64,000 nt of DNA from CALMEC01 sp964393105 (lineage in GTDB: Bacteria; Actinomycetota; Thermoleophilia; Miltoncostaeales; Miltoncostaeaceae). A program made the position numbers and the translations under genes. This document shows, in pieces, positions 55,466-63,839 of this stretch; positions within the stretch are counted from its first letter, which is position 1; each line of letters begins with the position of its first letter. The DNA lies in the NCBI GenBank assembly GCA_964393105.1, contig CAYMSM010000060.1, forward strand, positions 47,356 to 111,355, written 5' to 3'. Under the pieces are notes generated by a model. It made no database searches. It worked only from the letters and a program-made list of their open reading frames with translations, and was not told the origin of the DNA.

Positions 55466-57252
55466 GCGAGCGACCGCAGCGGTTCGGTCTGCAGGCGTGG
55501 CTGGTCGCCGCGTTCGTCGCGGTGGGTACGATCGCCAGCCTGGCTGTGATGCTGGTCGTGCTCCCGACCCTCGAGAGCAGCATCCGTACCGAACAGGCGC
55601 GGCTGGCCGGAACCGACCTCCTCCTCGAGCTCCGTGGTCGCCAGGTGCTGGAGAGCATCACCGCGCGCGACGAGATCAACGACCTGGCCCTCGCAATCGG
55701 GGGTGACGTCCGGCTTGTCAGCCTGATCAACATCAGCGCCCAACCGTTCTTCGAGCTCGGCCGCAATCTCCTCGGCGACGAGCTCTCCTCTCCGGCCCAG
55801 GACGTGGCTGACGGACTCATCCGCTCTCGCGCCGTGTCGACCGAGGTCGACGGTCGCCAGATCGTCCAGGCCGCCCATCTCGTCCAGGTCGACGGCCTGC
55901 CCTACGTCCTTGAGGCCGCAGCGCCTGTGCGTGGCGCTCAGGGGCAGATCGCGATCGTCCGGCGCCGTGTCCTGCTGGCCGTTGGCCTGGCCCTGCTCCT
56001 GGCGACCCTGGCGGGTCTTGGGATCTCACGACTGCTGGGCGCCCGCATCCGGAGTCTTGCCGGCACCGCCAAGACCCTCGCCAGCGGTGACCTCACCGCC
56101 CGAGCCCCGGAGCACTCCCCGCAGGAGCTGACGTCGCTCGGGGCAAGCCTCAACGCCATGGCTGCGCGTCTCGAGGGCCTGGTCGCCGAGACGGTCAGTG
56201 ACCGCGACCGTGCCCGGGCGCTGGTGGCCTCCCTGGCCGAAGGCGTGCTCGCGGTGTCAGATCGCGGTGAGGTGACTGTTGCCAACGCCGCCGCGCAACG
56301 GCTGCTCGGCCTGCCCAGCGGCGCCGCATCGTTGACCCTGGGTGAGCTCCCACAGGCGGTCCAAGAGGTCGTCCACGCGCGCATCGCAGACGACGGCGTC
56401 GACGTCACGACCGAGGCGGTGCTTCCCGGTGGGATCGAGGCGCTCCTCAGCGTGGCGCCGCTCGCCAAGGGCGCCGGCGTCGTATTGACGATGCGGGACA
56501 TCACCGAAGAGCGCCGTCTCGCGCGCGCGCGGCGTGACCTGATCGCCAACGTGTCGCACGAGCTCAAGACGCCGCTGACCGCCGTCAAAGGGTTCTTGGA
56601 GCTCATCGAGGACGAAGGCCTGGGACCGGAGCGCCGCCAGGAGTTCCTGGGGTTGATGTCGCAGGAGGTCGGCCGCTTGGAGCGCCTGATCGCAGAGCAA
56701 CTGGAGCTGGCCCGGCTCGACGCCGGAGCGCTGAGCCTGGATCGCGAGCCGGTGGACCTGGGCGAGCTTGCATTTGAGGTCGCATCATCGCGTCGCCTGC
56801 TGGCGGAGCGCGAGGGCGTCGAGTTGGTCGTGTCGCTGCCTCGCAGCGAAGTCGTCGTCGACGCCGACCCGACCCGCGTCGAGCAGATCCTGCTGATCCT
56901 GCTGGACAATGCGGTCCGCCACACGCCCGCGGGCGGCAAGATCACCGTCGGCGTCGGCATTGACGCGGGTCACGGTACCGTCAGCGTGCGCGACACGGGC
57001 AGCGGTATCAGCCAGGACTCCCAGCAGTTCGTGTTCGACCGCTTCTACCAGGCCGATCCGTCGCGCGAGGGGCGCGGCCTGGGGTTGGGCTTGGCGATCG
57101 CCCGGGGTCTGGCCGACGCGCACGGCGGCTCCATCGAGGTGCGCTCGACCCCAAAGGTTGGCAGCGTCTTCACGGTCCGACTCCCCCTGGTGCAACCCCC
57201 GCCTCCGGCCACGCAGGTAGCCGACACCCCCGGTGCTGCGATCACGGGCTGA
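55462..57252 (+). CDS. Membrane sensor histidine kinase
   Basis: A 596-residue kinase: membrane helix 1 (about 14-35), an extracytoplasmic sensor (about 36-165), helix 2 (about 168-190), HAMP (about 190-243), PAS-like (about 250-345), HisKA with NVSHELKTPLTAVKG (phosphoacceptor His366), and a HATPase domain with N-box LDNAVRHTP, DTGSGIS and GLGLGLAIARGLA. It phosphorylates the response regulator encoded upstream. Architecture resembles PhoR/WalK kinases. The signal is unknown. Confidence 0.93.
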   Translation: MSERPQRFGLQAWLVAAFVAVGTIASLAVMLVVLPTLESSIRTEQARLAGTDLLLELRGRQVLESITARDEINDLALAIGGDVRLVSLINISAQPFFELGRNLLGDELSSPAQDVADGLIRSRAVSTEVDGRQIVQAAHLVQVDGLPYVLEAAAPVRGAQGQIAIVRRRVLLAVGLALLLATLAGLGISRLLGARIRSLAGTAKTLASGDLTARAPEHSPQELTSLGASLNAMAARLEGLVAETVSDRDRARALVASLAEGVLAVSDRGEVTVANAAAQRLLGLPSGAASLTLGELPQAVQEVVHARIADDGVDVTTEAVLPGGIEALLSVAPLAKGAGVVLTMRDITEERRLARARRDLIANVSHELKTPLTAVKGFLELIEDEGLGPERRQEFLGLMSQEVGRLERLIAEQLELARLDAGALSLDREPVDLGELAFEVASSRRLLAEREGVELVVSLPRSEVVVDADPTRVEQILLILLDNAVRHTPAGGKITVGVGIDAGHGTVSVRDTGSGISQDSQQFVFDRFYQADPSREGRGLGLGLAIARGLADAHGGSIEVRSTPKVGSVFTVRLPLVQPPPPATQVADTPGAAITG

Positions 57253-57339
57253 GGCCTGAGATTCCCGGTGATGACGCCATCCTCGAGTTCCTCGGAGCGG
57301 AGTGGCCGCGACCGAGTGCTCCGTAACGGGAGTTCTCTA

Positions 57340-58503
57340 ATGGGAGCTCTCGGCCCCGTCGTCGTCGCCCCGGCGGCGTTCAAGGGGGCTCTGTCGGCGG
57401 ACGGCGCCGCCCGGGCCATCGCCGCGGGCGTCCGTCTCGCCGCAACCGGGGTCGAGACCCGCCTCGTCCCAGTCGCCGACGGCGGCGAGGGGACCCTCGA
57501 CGCCCTGGTCGCGGCGCGCGACGGCCATGTCCGTGCGTTCGAGGTGCTCGATCCTCTGGGACGAGTGGTGCTCGCTGAGATCGGCCTGTTGCCGGGCGGC
57601 ACGGCCGTCGTGGAGCTGGCTCGGGCCTCGGGCTACGAGCGCCTCGCGGACCCGGAGCGCGACCCCGAGACGACGAGCACGTTCGGGACGGGACAGCTCC
57701 TCAGCGCGGCTCTGGACTTCGAGCCGCGGCGCATCATCGTGAGTGTCGGCGGCAGCGCGACCAACGACGCGGGCCTGGGGCTGGCGCGCGCGCTCGGGGT
57801 TCGGATCCTGGACCGAAGCGGCGCGGAGCTCGACGGCCGCGGCGCCGATCTCGCCCGGGTGGCCACGATCGACGTCACCGGTCTTGATCCGCGCCTGGCC
57901 GATGTCGCGATCGACGTGGCGTGCGATGTGCGCAGTCCCTTCCACGGACCCGATGGCGCCGCTCACGTCTTCGGACCCCAGAAGGGAGCGGACGGCGCGG
58001 CGGTCGATCGGCTCGACCACGGCCTCAGGACGGTGGCGACCGTGTTCCTGGACCAGACGGGTGTCGACGTGCAGACGATTCCCGGCGCCGGAGCGGCGGG
58101 CGGCGCCGCGGGCGGGATGGCCGCGCTCCTGGGCGCGCGTATCGTCCCGGGCGCGGAGCTCGTTCTCGACGCCGTCGGCCTGGCAGGGGCGCTCATCGGT
58201 GCGACGTTGTGCATAACCGGTGAGGGACGCCTGGACGACCAGACCGTCCAGGGCAAGGCGCCGGCAGCGGTGGCGGCGATGTGCCGCCAGGTTGGTGTGC
58301 CGTGCGTGGGCGTCTGCGGGGAGCTGCGCCTGCTGCCCGGCCTCGTACGCCGCATGGGGATGGTCGCCGCGTTCCCGATCCGTCGCGAGCTCGTCCCGCT
58401 TCGGGCCGCCCTCGCCGCGACCGAGACCGACCTCGCCGCAATGGGTGCAGCCCTCGGCGGTGTGTTGATCGGCCTCAGCCCAGCAGGCGACGGCAAGGCG
58501 TAG
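57340..58503 (+). CDS. Glycerate kinase (GlxK/GarK family)
   Basis: A 387-residue kinase: APAAFKGALSADGAARAIAAG, PVADGGEGTLDALV, VSVGGSATNDAGLGLARALG and ITGEGRLDDQTVQGKAP are the family signatures. It phosphorylates D-glycerate. ATG 57340 has GGGAG 7 nt upstream; the 24-residue extension to 57268 is unlikely. Adjacent convergent genes make glucosyl-3-phosphoglycerate, so this kinase could recycle glycerate released from glucosylglycerate. Its 3' end overlaps the MazF remnant by 21 nt. Confidence 0.9.
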   Translation: MGALGPVVVAPAAFKGALSADGAARAIAAGVRLAATGVETRLVPVADGGEGTLDALVAARDGHVRAFEVLDPLGRVVLAEIGLLPGGTAVVELARASGYERLADPERDPETTSTFGTGQLLSAALDFEPRRIIVSVGGSATNDAGLGLARALGVRILDRSGAELDGRGADLARVATIDVTGLDPRLADVAIDVACDVRSPFHGPDGAAHVFGPQKGADGAAVDRLDHGLRTVATVFLDQTGVDVQTIPGAGAAGGAAGGMAALLGARIVPGAELVLDAVGLAGALIGATLCITGEGRLDDQTVQGKAPAAVAAMCRQVGVPCVGVCGELRLLPGLVRRMGMVAAFPIRRELVPLRAALAATETDLAAMGAALGGVLIGLSPAGDGKA

Positions 58504-58626
58504 CGCCTCACACACGTCTTTGAGCTTCTGCGCGCTCAGCGTCGTGATCCGTTTCGCGCACAGCCCTGGACGGATCGTCGTGATCCTGTCCAGCGTGAGC
58601 ACACATGGAGTGCGCCACTCGTGGTC
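58483..58626 (-). pseudogene. C-terminal remnant of a MazF/PemK-type toxin
   Basis: On the minus strand, immediately after the stop of the HAD gene, 48 codons read HEWRTPCVLTLDRITTI, then RITTLSAQKLKDVCEALRLAVAC. This matches the C-terminal half of actinobacterial MazF toxins (D/NxIxTI, RITxLSxxKLxxVCxAL, closing in C). No start codon or N-terminal barrel is present and the stop expected after Cys is TGG, so reading continues antisense into the glycerate kinase gene. It is a dead fragment. Confidence 0.6.
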
Positions 58627-59392
58627 AGCGGCGTTCGACGCTCTCGAGCAGCGGATCGTCTGCGAGCCACCGTTCCACCGCCTCGAGCACGCCGGCGCCG
58701 TGGCGGGCGCGTGTGATCCACTGGGCTTCCGTCGCAAGCGCCGGGTCGTCGTCGACGCCGTTCGCGACGATCGCGACAAGCCCGACCACGCCGACGAGCT
58801 CAAGGTCCGCGCGGCTGTCGCCGACGCCCAGGCATGCCGCCGCGTCGGCGCCGCGGCGCGCGACGTCCCGTGCGACGGCGGGACCCTTGCCGGCCCCTGC
58901 CGGGAGAAGGTGGTAGACCCGGCGGCCGTCGCCAGCGCCGCCGTTGTCGACGAGCCGCAGTGTTCCACGCGAGAGCGTCTCGACCAGCTCCATTGTCTCC
59001 TCGGTGGCGCGCCCCACGAGCAGGTGGCTGCCCTCGCGGCCGATCGCCCAGGGCAGGTACGGCTCCAGGTCTCCGTCCGCCCACGTCAAGAGCGTGTCGA
59101 CGAGCCCGGTGGCGGCGATCGCCTGATGCACGTTCTGCCCGTCGGCGGTCGGGTAGCCGGCATCGCACGCGCCAAGCTCGCCCAGCGCGCCGTCCGCGCC
59201 CAACATCCGCGCGATTGCGCGCAGCTCCGCAAGCCGGCGTCCGCTGACAAGCACAACCGGCACGCCCGCGGCGTGGAGCGTCTCGAACGCGCGGATCGAT
59301 TCGTACGCAAAGGCACCGGCTCCGTCGCGCAGGATCCCGCCGCCGTGCCCCAGGAGCGTGTCGTCGAGGTCGAGGTAGCAGACCCGTCTCAT
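58625..59392 (-). CDS. HAD phosphatase, mannosyl/glucosyl-3-phosphoglycerate phosphatase-like
   Basis: A 255-residue HAD-IIB (Cof-type) hydrolase. Motif I is YLDLDDTLLG, motif II VLVSGRRLAEL, and motif IV GVGDSRADLELVG; a C2 cap lies between. It is encoded directly downstream of glucosyl-3-phosphoglycerate synthase (ATGA overlap). The likely reaction is dephosphorylation of glucosyl-3-phosphoglycerate to glucosylglycerate, a compatible solute or precursor of methylglucose polysaccharide. The function rests on context; a different phospho-sugar is possible. Confidence 0.75.
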   Translation of the reverse strand: MRRVCYLDLDDTLLGHGGGILRDGAGAFAYESIRAFETLHAAGVPVVLVSGRRLAELRAIARMLGADGALGELGACDAGYPTADGQNVHQAIAATGLVDTLLTWADGDLEPYLPWAIGREGSHLLVGRATEETMELVETLSRGTLRLVDNGGAGDGRRVYHLLPAGAGKGPAVARDVARRGADAAACLGVGDSRADLELVGVVGLVAIVANGVDDDPALATEAQWITRARHGAGVLEAVERWLADDPLLESVERR

Positions 59393-60330
59393 CGGCCCGG
59401 CTCGCCGGCGAGTACCGTGGCCATGGGTGGACGCTCCACGACCCGTACCGGGACACGGTCGAGCGCGTAGCCCCCGTCCCGTGTGACCGGGCGCGCATAC
59501 GGGCGCAGATCCCCGGTCAGCGCCCCGTCCCCCTGGCTGCGGCACAGCACTGCGTGGGTGATCTCGTACGCCATCCGCCCGAGCTCCTCGGTCGACTGGT
59601 GGGCGTGACGTCGCACGCCGAGGTCCACCTGTGCCATCCCGTCGAGACCGGCAGCGGCCAAGATGTCGATCAGCAGGCCGATCTCGACCGCGTAGCCCGA
59701 CAGGAACGGAACGTGCTCGAGAAGCTCACGCCGGCCTGCGGCCTCGCCGGCCAAGGGCTGTACGAACCCCGCCAGGTCGGGGAAGAAGCGGTTGATGAGC
59801 GGCCGGGCGCAGATCTCGGTCACCCGGCCGCCGCCCTCTGGCTCGTCACCCAACGGCCGTCGGTAGAAAGCCTTGACGTATCGGATGTCGGGATCGGTAA
59901 TGAGCGGTGCGACGAGCTTCGGGAGGAACGCCGGGTCGAAGTCCGCGATGTCACCATCGATCCAGACCACGATCTCGCCGGACGTGGCTCCGAGGCTCTT
60001 CCACATGGCCTCGCCCTTGCCGCGGGCGCGACCCATGCTCGGCAACACGTCGGCATCCTGCACGACCCGAGCCCCGGCGGCGGTCGCCATCGCGGTGGTG
60101 TCGTCGGTGCTGGAGCTGTCGATGACCACCAGTTCGTCCACCAGACCACCCGGCCCCATCCACGTCTCGCGAATCGCGCGACAGATCTGCCCGACGGTAC
60201 CGCCGACATTGAGCGCCGGTATGACCACGGACACCGTGGGCCGCGCCGCTGCGGCGGGCTCGATCAGCTCGGCCCAGCCGGCCAGAGACCCGTCGAACGT
60301 GCGCTTCTGCAGCCACTCTTCACGGGTCAC
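59389..60330 (-). CDS. gpgS: Glucosyl-3-phosphoglycerate synthase
   Basis: A 313-residue GT81-type enzyme. Motifs: VSVVIPALNVGGTVGQICRAI, VIDSSSTDDT, GRARGKGEAMWKS, and WIDGDIADFDP (metal-binding acidic cluster). The C-terminal part has VPFLSGYAVEIGLLID and HQSTEELGRMA. It joins glucose from a nucleotide sugar to 3-phosphoglycerate. The product goes to the HAD phosphatase encoded next. GTG 60330 follows a TATGAT box after 6 nt; the 57-residue upstream extension is not coding. Confidence 0.9.
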   Translation of the reverse strand: MTREEWLQKRTFDGSLAGWAELIEPAAAARPTVSVVIPALNVGGTVGQICRAIRETWMGPGGLVDELVVIDSSSTDDTTAMATAAGARVVQDADVLPSMGRARGKGEAMWKSLGATSGEIVVWIDGDIADFDPAFLPKLVAPLITDPDIRYVKAFYRRPLGDEPEGGGRVTEICARPLINRFFPDLAGFVQPLAGEAAGRRELLEHVPFLSGYAVEIGLLIDILAAAGLDGMAQVDLGVRRHAHQSTEELGRMAYEITHAVLCRSQGDGALTGDLRPYARPVTRDGGYALDRVPVRVVERPPMATVLAGEPGR

Positions 60331-60342
60331 GCCCGGATCATA
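60331..60342 (-). promoter_or_regulatory. -10 box for leaderless gpgS
   Basis: On the minus strand TATGAT (60337-60342), then 6 nt, then GTG 60330. Confidence 0.5.
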
Positions 60343-60386
60343 GGCTGGCCTGCGAGGCCCGTGCCCGTCGGCTGTGGCGTGGCTGT

Positions 60387-60392
60387 TAGGGT
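60387..60392 (+). promoter_or_regulatory. -10 box for leaderless rmlA
   Basis: TAGGGT, then 8 nt, then ATG 60401; no ribosome binding site. Confidence 0.45.
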
Positions 60393-60400
60393 CTCGGACG

Positions 60401-61474
60401 ATGGGGGAGCTCAAAGGACTCGTGCTCTCGGGCGGCGCGGGCACACGGCTCCGTCCGATCACGCACACACGCGCGAAGCAGCTTGTGCCGGTCGCCAACA
60501 AGCCGGTGTTGTTCTACGGGCTCGAGGCGTTGCGGGCGGCGGGTATCCGCGAGGTCGGGATCATCGTGGGTGACACGCGCGCCGAGATCGAGGCCGCGGT
60601 CGGCGACGGGGCGCAGTTCGGTTTGGAGATCACGATCATCCCGCAGTCGGCCCCGCTCGGCCTGGCGCATGCGGTGCTGACCGCCGAGGCGTTTCTGGGC
60701 GATTCGCCGTTCGTGATGTACCTGGGCGACAACCTGTTGCGCGACGGGATCACCGCGCTCGTCGACGAGTTTCGGGCGAACACGCCGGATGCGATGATCT
60801 TGTTGACGCGGGTCGCCGAGCCTGAGCATTACGGTGTCGCCGAGCTTCGGGACGGGCGGGTGGTGCGGCTGGTCGAGAAGCCCAAGGAGCCCACGAGCGA
60901 CCTGGCGCTTGTCGGCGTGTACATGTTCACGCCAGCGATCCTGGATTCGGCGAAGGCGATCGAGCCGTCGTGGCGGGGTGAGCTCGAGATCACCGACGCG
61001 ATCCAGCACATGGTGGATCGCGGGTTGCGCGTCGACCCTCACATCGTGACCGGCTGGTGGAAGGACACCGGTCAGCTTGCGGACATGCTCGAGGCCAACC
61101 GCCTGATCTTGGATGTCATCGCGCCCGCGACACGGGGTGAGGTGGACGGGGACAGCTCGATCGAGGGTCGAGTCGTGTTGGAGGAGGGCGCGCGTCTGGT
61201 GCGCTCGGCGGTGCGTGGCCCTGCGATCATCGGCCGGGGCGCGCTCATCGAGGATGCCTACATCGGTCCGTATTCGGCGATCTCGGCTGGGTGCGTCGTT
61301 GTGCGCGCCGAGGTCGAGCACAGCATCCTGCTCGAGGGCAGCGAGATCCGCGATCTGGACGCGCGTGTCGAGTCCAGCCTGATCGGCCGCGGCGTCAAGA
61401 TCGTGCGCTCGGACGCCAAACCCAAGGCGTACCGTTTCCTGGTGGGCGATTCGTCGAGCATCGGGCTTATCTGA
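60401..61474 (+). CDS. rmlA: Glucose-1-phosphate thymidylyltransferase (long form)
   Basis: A 357-residue nucleotidyltransferase. The N-terminal Rossmann-like domain starts LVLSGGAGTRLRPITHTRAK and has YLGDNLL and VEKPKEPTSDLALVGVYMF. The C-terminal third is a left-handed beta-helix of hexapeptides (GPAIIGRGALIEDAYIG), marking the long form seen in Streptomyces StrD-type and archaeal enzymes. It makes dTDP-glucose, first step to dTDP-L-rhamnose. First gene of rmlA-C-D-B. Confidence 0.92.
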   Translation: MGELKGLVLSGGAGTRLRPITHTRAKQLVPVANKPVLFYGLEALRAAGIREVGIIVGDTRAEIEAAVGDGAQFGLEITIIPQSAPLGLAHAVLTAEAFLGDSPFVMYLGDNLLRDGITALVDEFRANTPDAMILLTRVAEPEHYGVAELRDGRVVRLVEKPKEPTSDLALVGVYMFTPAILDSAKAIEPSWRGELEITDAIQHMVDRGLRVDPHIVTGWWKDTGQLADMLEANRLILDVIAPATRGEVDGDSSIEGRVVLEEGARLVRSAVRGPAIIGRGALIEDAYIGPYSAISAGCVVVRAEVEHSILLEGSEIRDLDARVESSLIGRGVKIVRSDAKPKAYRFLVGDSSSIGLI

Positions 61475-61477
61475 GCG

Positions 61478-62032
61478 GTGCGGCGCGTCGAAACCAGCCT
61501 ACCCGGGCTCGTGGTCTTGGAGCCGATCGTCCACGGGGACGAGCGCGGGTTCTTCGTCGAGTCGTTTCGTGAGTCGGCACTTGCGAAGCTCGGCATCCAC
61601 GACCGCTGGGTCCAGGACAACCACTCCCGCTCGTCGCGCGGCGTGGTGCGCGGGATGCATTTCGCGCTCCCGCCGGGTCAGGCCAAGCTGGTGCGCTGCG
61701 CGCGGGGCGCGATCCTGGACGTGTGCGTCGACATCCGTCGCGGCTCACCGACGTACGGTCGGTGGGACGCGGTGGAGCTGGACGACCGCAGCATGCGGAT
61801 GGTGTACGTCCCGGTCGGGTTGGCGCACGGCTACTGCGTGGTGAGCGACGTCGCCGACGTCGTCTACAAGTGCTCGGACTACTACGACCCGGCCCTGGAG
61901 CGCGAGATCTCGGTGGAGGACCCGGACATCGCAATCGCGTGGCCTGCGGCCCCGTCGGCGTTGTCTGAGCGCGACCGCAACGCCCCGCTGCTTCGTGAGA
62001 TCGAAGACACCCTGCCGTTCGAGTTCATGTGA
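61478..62032 (+). CDS. rmlC: dTDP-4-dehydrorhamnose 3,5-epimerase
   Basis: A 184-residue cupin epimerase: VHGDERGFFVESFRESAL, QDNHSRSSRGVVRGMHFAL (catalytic His), LDVCVDIRRGSPTYG, YVPVGLAHGYCVVSD and YKCSDYYDP. Length and residues match RmlC. GTG 61478 begins 3 nt after rmlA; the stop overlaps rmlD by GTGA. Confidence 0.94.
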   Translation: MRRVETSLPGLVVLEPIVHGDERGFFVESFRESALAKLGIHDRWVQDNHSRSSRGVVRGMHFALPPGQAKLVRCARGAILDVCVDIRRGSPTYGRWDAVELDDRSMRMVYVPVGLAHGYCVVSDVADVVYKCSDYYDPALEREISVEDPDIAIAWPAAPSALSERDRNAPLLREIEDTLPFEFM

Positions 62033-62853
62033 GGGTGCTCGTGACCGGGGCCGAGGGGCTGCTGGGACGCGACCTCGTGCCGCTGTTGTCGCGCGATCAC
62101 GAGGTGACGGCGGTCGACCTGGACGTCGATGTCACCGACCCCCGAGCGGTTGACGCGTGCGTGGACGGTTGCCGCCCGGAGGCGGTCTTCCACCTGGCGG
62201 CGTGGACCGACGTGGACAGCGCAGAGGAGCGCGAGGTCGATGCGCTGGTGGTCAACGGGGTCGGCACCGCGAACGTCGCCCGCGCGGCCGAGCGCGCCGG
62301 GGCCGCGCTGGTCGTGGTCTCGACCGACTATGTGTTCGACGGGACGGCGTCGCCCTACGGCGAGGACGCTCCCGTCGCGCCGATCGGGGCGTATGGCCGC
62401 ACGAAGCTTGCCGGCGAGCAAGCAGCGCTTGCGGAACACCCGTCCGGGACACGCATCGCCCGCACGGCCTGGCTCTACGGTGCCCGTGGCCCGAACTTCG
62501 TCGACACGATGCGACGCCTGGGGGTCGAGCGGGACGAGGTGACCGTCGTCGCCGATCAGGAGGGGTGCCCCACCTGGACACGAGACCTTGCCCCGGTGCT
62601 CGTCTCGCTCGTGGACCACCCGCCCGGGATCTACCACACCGCGGGGGCCGGATCGGTCACCTGGGCGGGGTTTGCCGAGGCGATCTTCGCCGAGGCGGGG
62701 ATCGACTGCCGGGTGGCACCGGTGACGACCGCGGCGTTCGGACGGCCCGCGCCGCGTCCGGCCCGATCGGTTCTGGCCGTCACCAAACCCGGAGCCCCGC
62801 GCCTGCGACACTGGCGCGAGGCGCTCGTGGACTACCTCAGGGAGACAGCATGA
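62029..62853 (+). CDS. rmlD: dTDP-4-dehydrorhamnose reductase
   Basis: A 274-residue short-chain dehydrogenase. N-terminal VTGAEGLLGRDL is the NAD(P)-binding loop; VFHLAAWTDVDSAE, STDYVFDG and YGRTKLAGEQ (catalytic Tyr and Lys) and TWLYG-like ARTAWLYGARG are typical of RmlD. It produces dTDP-L-rhamnose. Overlaps rmlC (GTGA) and rmlB (ATGA). Confidence 0.93.
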   Translation: MRVLVTGAEGLLGRDLVPLLSRDHEVTAVDLDVDVTDPRAVDACVDGCRPEAVFHLAAWTDVDSAEEREVDALVVNGVGTANVARAAERAGAALVVVSTDYVFDGTASPYGEDAPVAPIGAYGRTKLAGEQAALAEHPSGTRIARTAWLYGARGPNFVDTMRRLGVERDEVTVVADQEGCPTWTRDLAPVLVSLVDHPPGIYHTAGAGSVTWAGFAEAIFAEAGIDCRVAPVTTAAFGRPAPRPARSVLAVTKPGAPRLRHWREALVDYLRETA

Positions 62854-63839
62854 AGTTGCTCGTGACTGGTGGGTGCGGGTTCATCGGGTCGGCGTTCGTG
62901 CGGATCGCGCTGGGACGCGGGGCCGAGGTCGTCAACCTCGACAAGCTCACGTACGCCGGCAACCCCGCGAACGTCGCGGAGGTCGCAGACGAGGCGGGCT
63001 ACAGCTTCGTCCACGGGGACATCGCCGACCCGGTGGTTGTCGCCGAAGCGATCGCCGGGTGTGACGCGGTCGTCAACTTCGCCGCCGAGAGCCACGTCGA
63101 TCGCAGCATCCTGGACCCGAGCGACTTCATCCGCACGGACGTGCAGGGCACCGCCACGCTTCTGGCCGCCGCGCGCGAGGCGGCTGTCGGTCGGTTCGTG
63201 CAGGTCTCCACCGACGAGGTCTACGGCTCGATCGACGTCGGGTCGTTCACAGAGACCGATCCGCTGCAGCCGTCCAGCCCGTACTCGGCGAGCAAGGCGG
63301 GCGGCGACTTGCAGGTGCTGGCGTGGCACCACACCTACGGGATCGATGCGCTCATCACGAGGGGCAGCAACACATTCGGGCCGCGGCAGTACCCCGAGAA
63401 GCTCATCCCGCTGTTTGTCACCAACGCGTTGGACGGTCAGCCGCTCCCCGTATACGGCGACGGTATGCAGATCCGCGACTGGATCTACGTCACCGACCAC
63501 TGCGAAGGCATCTGGACCGCGCTCGAGCGCGGCGTCGCAGGGCAGGTGTACAACGTCGGCGGCGGCAACGAGGTCCCGAACCTCGAGATCACGCAACGAA
63601 TCCTGACGTTGACCGAAGCCGACGCACGCCTGATCCATTACGTCACCGACCGCCCCGGCCACGACCGTCGCTACTCCGTCGCCACGCAGAAGCTCCGAGC
63701 CCTCGGCTGGAGCCCGCAGATGGAGTTCGAGGCCGCGCTCGCCGAGACCGTCGCCTGGTACCGCGACCGGCGCGACTGGTGGGAACCGATCAAGAGCGGC
63801 GACTACCGCAGCTACTACGAAACCCAATACGGCACCTAG
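62850..63839 (+). CDS. rmlB: dTDP-glucose 4,6-dehydratase
   Basis: A 329-residue extended short-chain dehydrogenase: VTGGCGFIGSAFVR (NAD binding), NLDKLTYAGNP, FAAESHVDRSI, STDEVYGS, YSASKAG (catalytic Tyr/Lys), SNTFGPRQYPEKLIP and GDGMQIRDWIYV. It converts dTDP-glucose to the 4-keto-6-deoxy sugar. ATG 62850 has AGGGAGA upstream and overlaps rmlD by ATGA. Last gene of the rhamnose operon. Confidence 0.95.
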   Translation: MKLLVTGGCGFIGSAFVRIALGRGAEVVNLDKLTYAGNPANVAEVADEAGYSFVHGDIADPVVVAEAIAGCDAVVNFAAESHVDRSILDPSDFIRTDVQGTATLLAAAREAAVGRFVQVSTDEVYGSIDVGSFTETDPLQPSSPYSASKAGGDLQVLAWHHTYGIDALITRGSNTFGPRQYPEKLIPLFVTNALDGQPLPVYGDGMQIRDWIYVTDHCEGIWTALERGVAGQVYNVGGGNEVPNLEITQRILTLTEADARLIHYVTDRPGHDRRYSVATQKLRALGWSPQMEFEAALAETVAWYRDRRDWWEPIKSGDYRSYYETQYGT

